This document shows, piece by piece, positions 13,006 through 16,837 of a stretch of DNA of 16,837 nucleotides. Position 1 is the stretch's first letter, and every line of letters starts with the position of its first letter. The translations under genes and the position numbers were made by a program. Source of the DNA: CAYOEZ01 sp964402955 (lineage in GTDB: Bacteria > Chloroflexota > DTOL01 > DAOUCN01); the NCBI GenBank assembly GCA_964402955.1, contig CAYOEZ010000095.1, forward strand, positions 1 through 16,837, in the 5' to 3' direction. Under the pieces are notes generated by a model. The model saw only the letters and a program-made list of their open reading frames with translations. It was not told the origin of the DNA and did not search any database.

Positions 13006-14121
13006 TCAGCGATCGTAGCGGCAATAGTCCTGCACCAGCTTCATCAGCCAGCGCATGCGGCCAACACCCGTCCCGGCAGCCAAAGAGCCCGCCGTCGCCA
13101 CCTGCAAGCCCCCGCCCGCGCCCGCCTTCTTGAAATCGTCAATCACGCGCGCCTTGATCTCTGCGGGTGATCCGTTGCGCAGGAGGAAGGGAGGCAACTG
13201 GCCCTGGATGAGTGCATTGGGCAGCTTCTGACGAATCAGCCCGGCGTCAACATCTGGCCCATAATTGACTTCGGTCATGCCCAGTTCTCGCTGCTGGTCG
13301 AGCAGGTGGGCCATCGAGCTATCGGAGTGCTGATAGCGCCGCGAGCCGACCGGCGCCATCGCCGCCAGCACCGTCTGCAAGACAGGGAAACAGTACTCCC
13401 GATATAGCCTGGGGCTGAAGAGGGCGCAGTTGTCGTCGGTGATCCACCAACCGGGCGTGGTGTTGCCGCTGAAGGTGCGCAGAACGGTGTTCAACTCCAC
13501 CATCTTGCGCGCCAGAATGTCGCGAAAGCGCCGCATCAGCTCCGGGTAGTCGAACATCCAGCCAAACACATCCTCCGCATGCAGCACCATGGTCATGATC
13601 GTCGCCGGGCCGCGGCTGCCCGTGCCCAGCAGCGGCAGCGGCTGGCCGGCGGCCTTACGCTGCACCCACTCACGCAGGTAATTCGCGGGCAGCGCCCACT
13701 TTTTGATGTCGGTTGCCTCAGCGCGGTCGAGGACGCGTGCGAACTCGTCGGGATCGTTGGTCGCCGCGGTCAGCCAGCCCGTGCCACCCTCGGTATACTC
13801 CATTTCGGAGCCGAAGAGGTTTTCAATGCGTTTGGGCGAGTATTGCCACGTGTCATCCTCAAAGAAGGCGCGGCCCACATACTGGACTGTGATCTGGTTC
13901 ACCTGGCGATGCAGGTCGTCGCGATAGGGCTTGTCCCTAGAATAACGCAAGGTTGAGGGGACCTGCATGAACTCGAACAACCAGTGATCGTCGGGTGAGA
14001 ACGAGAGGGCGCAGCGCGGCTTGTGCGTCGTGAATCCGGCGCAGGCCGCATTCTCCGCCCAAAAGACATCGAGGTCAAGCCCTGCGCTTAGCTCCATAAA
14101 CTCCGCTTCGATAATCGGCAT
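13006..14121 (-). CDS. Uroporphyrinogen decarboxylase-fold protein (UROD/MtaA-like), HSDSS variant
   Basis: A 371-aa protein of the UROD/methyltransferase superfamily, whose members decarboxylate uroporphyrinogen or move methyl groups between methylated substrates, corrinoids and thiols. Visible features: GSRGPATIMTMVL (168-180), YPELMRRFRDILARKMVE (192-209), a WWITDDNCALFSPRLYREYCFPVLQ stretch (225-249) typical of the family, and YQHSDSSMAHLL (263-274), where zinc-dependent methyltransferases have HxCGN. The Cys is replaced by Asp, so it may not bind zinc in the MtaA manner. It is very unlikely to be a haem-pathway HemE because it lacks the usual N-terminal RQAGR-type motif. Start at 14121: AGGGGGG has good spacing, whereas the ATG at 14127 touches it. 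It follows the cupin gene by 32 bases, probably in one operon. The substrate cannot be read from the sequence. Confidence 0.85.
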   Translation of the reverse strand: MPIIEAEFMELSAGLDLDVFWAENAACAGFTTHKPRCALSFSPDDHWLFEFMQVPSTLRYSRDKPYRDDLHRQVNQITVQYVGRAFFEDDTWQYSPKRIENLFGSEMEYTEGGTGWLTAATNDPDEFARVLDRAEATDIKKWALPANYLREWVQRKAAGQPLPLLGTGSRGPATIMTMVLHAEDVFGWMFDYPELMRRFRDILARKMVELNTVLRTFSGNTTPGWWITDDNCALFSPRLYREYCFPVLQTVLAAMAPVGSRRYQHSDSSMAHLLDQQRELGMTEVNYGPDVDAGLIRQKLPNALIQGQLPPFLLRNGSPAEIKARVIDDFKKAGAGGGLQVATAGSLAAGTGVGRMRWLMKLVQDYCRYDR

Positions 14122-14153
14122 TGCCATCCCCCCTCTGTGCAGCCATCGATCGG

Positions 14154-14498
14154 TTATGACAGGAAATCCTCTCGCACTGGCGTAAAGCAGTCGAGCAGCA
14201 CGCTTGGCGCGTAGGTGACGATATTGTGCTTGACGTTGGACGGCACATAGTAGCTGCCGCCGGCGCTGAGGCGCACGGTGTCCTTGCCGCCGTTCTTGTT
14301 CTCCATGATGAAGTCGATCTCGCCGGATACAACGTAGCCGATCTGTTCGTGGGGATGGCTGTGCCAGGCTGAGACGGCGCCCGCGGCGAACGTGAACTGT
14401 ACCGCCATCAGGCTGCCGGCATAGCTGAGAATGCGGCGCTGTGCGCCGTCGGGCGTGGTCACAGCCGGCTCTTGTGCAGCGTGTGCAATGAGTTTCAT
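14154..14498 (-). CDS. Small cupin-domain protein
   Basis: A 114-aa single-domain cupin, MKLIAHAAQEPAVTTPDGAQ at the start. Cupin motif 1 is WHSHPHEQIGYVVSGE (two His and a Glu/Gln position around residues 45-60) and motif 2 is the GGSYYVPSNVKHNI stretch (about 80-93). The metal-binding His residues are present. Such stand-alone cupins act as sugar-binding or isomerising enzymes, dioxygenases, or metabolite-sensing partners; the exact role is unclear. The ATG at 14498 has AGGAG 8 bases upstream; an in-frame TTG at 14516 is less likely. It is the first gene after a strong promoter (14532-14560), followed by the UROD-like gene after 32 bases and, past the repeats, by the interrupted amidohydrolase. 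The three may form one catabolic operon. Confidence 0.88.
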   Translation of the reverse strand: MKLIAHAAQEPAVTTPDGAQRRILSYAGSLMAVQFTFAAGAVSAWHSHPHEQIGYVVSGEIDFIMENKNGGKDTVRLSAGGSYYVPSNVKHNIVTYAPSVLLDCFTPVREDFLS

Positions 14499-14531
14499 TC
14501 TGTCTTCTCCTGCCAAATAGTGGACGCATCA

Positions 14532-14560
14532 AGTGTAGCAGACGAGCAGCGCCAGGTCAA
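14532..14560 (-). promoter_or_regulatory. Promoter of the cupin/UROD-like operon
   Basis: On the minus strand TTGACC (14555-14560), 17 bases and TACACT (14532-14537), about 34 bases upstream of the cupin start. It is back to back with the plus-strand promoter at 14577-14605. Confidence 0.75.
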
Positions 14561-14582
14561 GAGACCCCTGCGCATCTTGACC
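14555..14582. promoter_or_regulatory. Inverted repeat linking two divergent promoters (possible operator)
   Basis: GGTCAAGA (14555-14562) and TCTTGACC (14575-14582) are perfect inverted 8-bp arms with a 12-base spacer. They contain the -35 boxes of both divergent promoters, so one bound protein could control both genes. Six of the eight bases are expected from two TTGACC -35 boxes alone, so the extra support is modest. Confidence 0.45.
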
Positions 14583-14605
14583 GCAGCGGGCGTATACTCT
14601 ATAAT
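14577..14605 (+). promoter_or_regulatory. Promoter of the plus-strand UROD-like gene
   Basis: TTGACC (14577-14582), a 17-base spacer and a perfect TATAAT (14600-14605) lie about 40 bases upstream of the start codon. This is the best promoter in the window. Confidence 0.85.
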
Positions 14606-14645
14606 TCCCTCAGCATTCCCCATTCTCAACGAGGAGGTTCCTGCC

Positions 14646-15719
14646 ATGCCCACCACACCCCGGCCTGACTTTCAGCAACTGCGCAAGGTTTTGCTGCGCC
14701 AGGGCCAGCCCGACTACCTGCCCTTCATCGAGCTTTTCGCCGACCGCGAGATTATAGAAGCTGTCATCGGCGAGCCGGTCCCCGCCTACCAGTTGTACGA
14801 ACGCGAACTGCAACAGATCGCCACGCGCCAGAAAATCCGCTTCTACCACGACACCGGTTATGATTACGTCAGCGTGGGCGTCAGCCTCAATCTACCGCGC
14901 AAACGCAGCGCCGCCACCGACACTGCCCCGCTGCCGCGCGAGCAACGCATGTGGCAAGACGAATCGCAGGGCGCCATCGAGACGTGGGCTGACTTCGAGC
15001 GCTTCCCCTGGCCGCGCCCGGAGACGATCGATTACTATCCTGTGGAGTTGGCCTGCCGCCACGTTCCCGACGGCATGAAGGCCATCGTGATAGGCCCGGG
15101 CGGGCAGCTCGAGAATATCATGTGGTTGATGGGCTACATGCCCATGTCGTATGCGCTGGGCGACGCCCCGGCGCTGGTGCAGGCAGTGGCCGACCGCGTG
15201 GGCGAGATACTGGTGAACATCTTCTCCACCGTCGCCCAGATGCCCAATGTGGGCGCGCTGTGGCTGGGCGACGACATGGGCTACAAGACGGCGACCATGA
15301 TCTCGCCCGCCGCCATGCGCCGCTACGTCTTCCCCTGGCAGAAAAAGCTGGTACAGATTGCCCACGCCCACGACATGCCCTTCCTCCTGCACTCCTGCGG
15401 CAACCTTGATGCGATCATGAACGACCTGATCGATGACGTCGGCATCGACGCTAAACATTCCTTCGAGGACATCATCCAGCCGGTCAGCGAGGCCAAGAAG
15501 ATCTACGGCGAGCGCATCGCCGTGCTGGGCGGCATCGACATGGACGTGCTCTGCCGCTGCACAGAGGACGAGGTGCGCCGCTACACGCGCCGGGTGATCG
15601 AGCAGTGCGCGCCGGGCGGAGGCTGGGCGCTGGGCACCGGCAACAGCGTCGCCAACTACATCCCTGTGCGCAACTACCTGGCAATGCTGGACGAGGGGAG
15701 GAAGTACAGGTATCAGTAG
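14646..15719 (+). CDS. Uroporphyrinogen decarboxylase-fold protein (MtaA/CmuA-like) with HxC zinc motif
   Basis: A 357-aa UROD-superfamily protein. The N-terminal part DYLPFIELFADREIIEAVIG (23-42) is typical of the corrinoid-methyltransferase-like branch. Residues LWLGDDMGYKTATMISPAAMRRYVFPWQKKL (205-235) form the family's central motif. LLHSCGNLD (247-255) provides the His-x-Cys pair that in MtaA-type enzymes binds zinc, and C321 (EQCAPGGGWALGTGN) is a good candidate for the third ligand. HSFED (271-275) and GGIDMDVL (295-302) follow family patterns. It is probably a methyl transferase-like or decarboxylase-like enzyme acting on an unknown substrate. Start at 14646: GAGGAGGT lies 7 bases upstream. 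It diverges from the cupin/UROD-like operon, and the two UROD-like proteins differ in the zinc motif, so they may have complementary roles. Confidence 0.88.
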   Translation: MPTTPRPDFQQLRKVLLRQGQPDYLPFIELFADREIIEAVIGEPVPAYQLYERELQQIATRQKIRFYHDTGYDYVSVGVSLNLPRKRSAATDTAPLPREQRMWQDESQGAIETWADFERFPWPRPETIDYYPVELACRHVPDGMKAIVIGPGGQLENIMWLMGYMPMSYALGDAPALVQAVADRVGEILVNIFSTVAQMPNVGALWLGDDMGYKTATMISPAAMRRYVFPWQKKLVQIAHAHDMPFLLHSCGNLDAIMNDLIDDVGIDAKHSFEDIIQPVSEAKKIYGERIAVLGGIDMDVLCRCTEDEVRRYTRRVIEQCAPGGGWALGTGNSVANYIPVRNYLAMLDEGRKYRYQ

Positions 15720-15726
15720 GAGTGCT

Positions 15727-15764
15727 GGAGCACGAAGATCGCGAAACGGACGAAAAGCACGAAA
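15727..15764 (+). repeat. Dispersed intergenic repeat, copy 2
   Basis: GGAGCACGAAGATCGCGAAA followed by CGGACGAAAAGCACGAAA, just downstream of the UROD-like stop codon. Same family as copies at 681-712, 16392-16447 and 16494-16531. Confidence 0.7.
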
Positions 15765-15824
15765 GCCTGACCTACGCTTGACATACTATCGGTATTGCCA
15801 GATGGTAGAGTGCCCATACATGAC

Positions 15825-15853
15825 TTGCAAACTTATATTAACTGTGTTATACT
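15825..15853 (+). promoter_or_regulatory. Promoter of the lipoprotein gene
   Basis: TTGCAA (15825-15830), a 17-base AT-rich spacer and TATACT (15848-15853), followed 30 bases later by GGAGGAG and the start codon. Confidence 0.75.
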
Positions 15854-15892
15854 CCTCCTGGCTGCACAGTCTTACTATAAGGAGGAGATGGT

Positions 15893-16384
15893 ATGAAACG
15901 CTTGTTGATCTTTGCCCTGACAGCCGTCGTGCTGGCCGGCTGCGCCCTGGCAGCGGAGGGTTTTGTCGCCTCTCGCTATGCCGGGACATACAAAGGAACC
16001 TGGACCAACACCACCAGCGGAGCGACCGGCGCGGGCAGCGTCGTGGTCGCGCTGGACACAGGCAAACGCACGGCCACGCTCACGCTTGATTTCGACGGCA
16101 ACTACCTTGGCCTGAATGACCCGCCGCCGATCACGATGATCGGCACGTATGACGTCAATGGCGCTGTGGTGAGGGGAAACGACCCGATCATGGGCAGCTA
16201 CGACATCACCATCGACCGCAATGGCAAGATCGTCGGGTTGCTCAAGGGCCTGGCCAACGGCGCAATCCCTGAGATGAGCTACACGGGTAGCCTGACCGGG
16301 GACAGGATTGAGACGGACTATGTCGTGAAGTTTGCTGATGGTAAGGAAGCCAAGTCCATCTTCCGGGCGCAGAAAGTGAAGTAG
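15893..16384 (+). CDS. Small secreted lipoprotein, function unknown
   Basis: A 163-aa protein with a clear lipoprotein signal peptide: MKRLLIFALTAVVLAGC, with lipobox LAGC and acylated Cys17. The mature part, YAGTYKGTWTNTTSGATGAGSVV and later DITIDRNGKIVGLLKGLANGA and SYTGSLTGDRIETDY, alternates short polar and hydrophobic stretches, as in small all-beta (barrel or sandwich) domains. The pattern 'G.Y.G.W....sG..G...' resembles carrier-type beta domains, but I do not recognise a named family. It would be anchored on the outer face of the membrane. The ATG at 15893 has GGAGGAG 6 bases upstream and its own promoter at 15825-15853. It stands alone, followed by dispersed repeats and the ABC transporter ATPase gene, which has a separate promoter. 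Confidence 0.85.
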   Translation: MKRLLIFALTAVVLAGCALAAEGFVASRYAGTYKGTWTNTTSGATGAGSVVVALDTGKRTATLTLDFDGNYLGLNDPPPITMIGTYDVNGAVVRGNDPIMGSYDITIDRNGKIVGLLKGLANGAIPEMSYTGSLTGDRIETDYVVKFADGKEAKSIFRAQKVK

Positions 16385-16391
16385 CGGCGTA

Positions 16392-16447
16392 GGAGCACGA
16401 AGAGTGTTGGCGCGCGCAGAGCGCGAAACGGACGCAAAAGCACGAAA
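16392..16447 (+). repeat. Dispersed intergenic repeat, copy 3 (with insertion)
   Basis: GGAGCACGAAGAG, an 11-base insertion-like stretch, then GAGCGCGAAACGGACGCAAA and AGCACGAAA, directly after the lipoprotein stop codon. Confidence 0.7.
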
Positions 16448-16468
16448 CAGGAAATGAGCGAAACGCGC

Positions 16469-16504
16469 AAGCCACGAAATGCCGCCAACAGGGTTTCGTG
16501 GCTT
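16469..16504. terminator. Hairpin between two opposed repeat copies
   Basis: Perfect 11-bp arms AAGCCACGAAA (16469-16479) and TTTCGTGGCTT (16494-16504) with a 14-base loop, about 85 bases after the lipoprotein stop. Only short T-runs follow. It may terminate the lipoprotein transcript, or merely reflect the two repeat copies facing each other. Confidence 0.4.
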
Positions 16505-16531
16505 TCGCCACTTTCGCGCCCTTCGCGCTCC
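16494..16531 (-). repeat. Dispersed intergenic repeat, copy 4 (inverted)
   Basis: On the minus strand GGAGCGCGAAGGGCGCGAAA continues GTGGCGAAAGCCACGAAA. It is inverted relative to copy 3, so the two form a large hairpin-capable pair between the lipoprotein and ABC genes. Confidence 0.7.
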
Positions 16532-16540
16532 AGCATCCCT

Positions 16541-16558
16541 CCTGGCCATCTGGCCAGG
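16541..16558. repeat. Short perfect inverted repeat
   Basis: CCTGGCCA-TC-TGGCCAGG, 8-bp arms, 46 bases upstream of the ABC gene -35 box. It could be an operator or part of a terminator. Nothing decides between these. Confidence 0.4.
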
Positions 16559-16603
16559 CAAGAACCGGCCATGCGGCCAGTCTCTACTCCCCGCAATCGG
16601 CAG

Positions 16604-16632
16604 TTGACAGGACAACCATTCTCATGTATACA
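16604..16632 (+). promoter_or_regulatory. Promoter of the ABC transporter ATPase gene
   Basis: A perfect TTGACA (16604-16609), a 17-base spacer and TATACA (16627-16632). It is followed by a leader of about 90 bases containing heptamer repeats. Confidence 0.8.
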
Positions 16633-16654
16633 TAGCGTGCATTCACATCGCAAC

Positions 16655-16703
16655 GCCTGAACCCTGAACCCTATACCCTACACCCTGACCCCCAAAACCC
16701 TGC
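16655..16703 (+). repeat. Degenerate heptamer tandem repeat (CCCTRNA-like) in the ABC gene leader
   Basis: CCCT recurs with an exact 7-base period at 16662, 16669, 16676 and 16683, with degenerate units on both sides (GCCTGAA, CCCTGAA, CCCTATA, CCCTACA, CCCTGAC). It lies between the -10 box and the ribosome-binding site. Confidence 0.65.
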
Positions 16704-16727
16704 TCCTGAAGACCAAGGAGGTCCAGC

Positions 16728-16837
16728 ATGGCGCCTATTGTTGAGGTCAAGAACCTGGTGAAATCGTTCGGCGACAACAAAGCCGTCAACGACGTCAGCT
16801 TCACCATCGGCGACGGCGAGATCTTCAGCCTGCTGGG
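16728..16837 (+). CDS. ABC transporter ATP-binding protein (N-terminal part, cut by window edge)
   Basis: Thirty-six codons are visible: MAPIVEVKNLVKSFGDNKAV, then NDVSFTIGDGEIFSLL. This is the standard start of an ABC ATPase: first beta strand, the A-loop aromatic (KSFGD), the 'AVNDVSF' stretch and 'GEIFSLLG' leading into the Walker A motif beyond the edge. EIFSLLG is typical of the ABC-2-type exporter/drug-resistance subfamily (CcmA/NatA-like), so an exporter is more likely than an importer, but the substrate cannot be known. The ATG at 16728 has AAGGAGG 7 bases upstream. It has its own strong promoter; a permease gene would be expected just past the window. Confidence 0.9.
   Translation, partial: MAPIVEVKNLVKSFGDNKAVNDVSFTIGDGEIFSLL

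Noticed and set aside
15778..15806. Promoter using TTGACA at 15778
   Set aside because: The -35 is perfect, but GATGGT at the right distance is a poor -10; the promoter at 15825-15853 is much better.
15875..16615. 246-codon minus-strand ORF across the lipoprotein gene
   Set aside because: It runs through repeats and the antisense of a clear lipoprotein with a lipobox and ribosome-binding site.
16655..16703. Telomere-like repeat
   Set aside because: The similarity to CCCTAA-type telomeres is superficial: short, degenerate and internal in a bacterial sequence.

Overview
The window reads as a piece of a Chloroflexota genome, most likely Anaerolineae/Caldilineae-like. This is an inference from gene content: a giant STAND-TPR-BTAD regulator, UROD-like methyltransferase family proteins, an Os1348/NHLP-type small protein, a membrane protein with a PTPTPTP linker joining two beta-propellers, and many intergenic palindromic repeats. 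GC is fairly high, but bases 1-600 and 4400-5600 look less GC-rich to the eye. One 100-N scaffold gap lies at 5159-5258. No rRNA, tRNA, CRISPR array or transposase gene was found.

Layout. 1-204 (-): start of an unrecognised protein cut by the edge. 205-725: mostly non-coding. 726-3330 (-): a DUF1801 protein and uvrB, separated by a G-quadruplex-like stretch that abuts the uvrB stop. 3331-3626: the uvrB promoter and two large palindromic elements. 3627-8897 (-): HD-GYP protein, Os1348/NHLP-like small protein, two ORFs made almost entirely of the decapeptide repeat [MV]K[RS]NPESFGS (the larger one contains the gap), a possible 29-aa ORF, then a terminator and a 1080-aa STAND-ATPase/TPR/winged-helix/BTAD regulator. 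9060-11726 (-): membrane-anchored double beta-propeller protein. 11872-12699 (-): amidohydrolase broken by one in-frame TAG. 12724-12985: three copies of a paired-palindrome repeat. 13006-14498 (-): UROD-like protein and a cupin, divergently transcribed from a second UROD-like gene (14646-15719, +). 15893-16384 (+): small lipoprotein. 16728 to the end (+): start of an ABC transporter ATPase.

The most interesting part is 3627-8897. A tandem-repeat peptide gene pair lies downstream of, and in the same orientation as, a TPR-containing regulator, and upstream of a small protein of a family linked to RiPP leader peptides. Every difference among the visible NPESFGS copies is synonymous, and both repeat ORFs have good ribosome-binding sites. 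They therefore look like selected proteins rather than junk repeats. The regulator plus multi-copy short peptide layout resembles RRNPP-type peptide signalling. The NHLP neighbour instead suggests a RiPP-like locus. Neither is proven, and no modification enzyme or exporter lies in the window.

The 11872-15719 block looks like a small catabolic cluster (two UROD-like proteins, a cupin, a COG3618-type lactonase-like amidohydrolase). It has two divergent sigma70-type promoters whose -35 boxes form the arms of an 8-bp inverted repeat.
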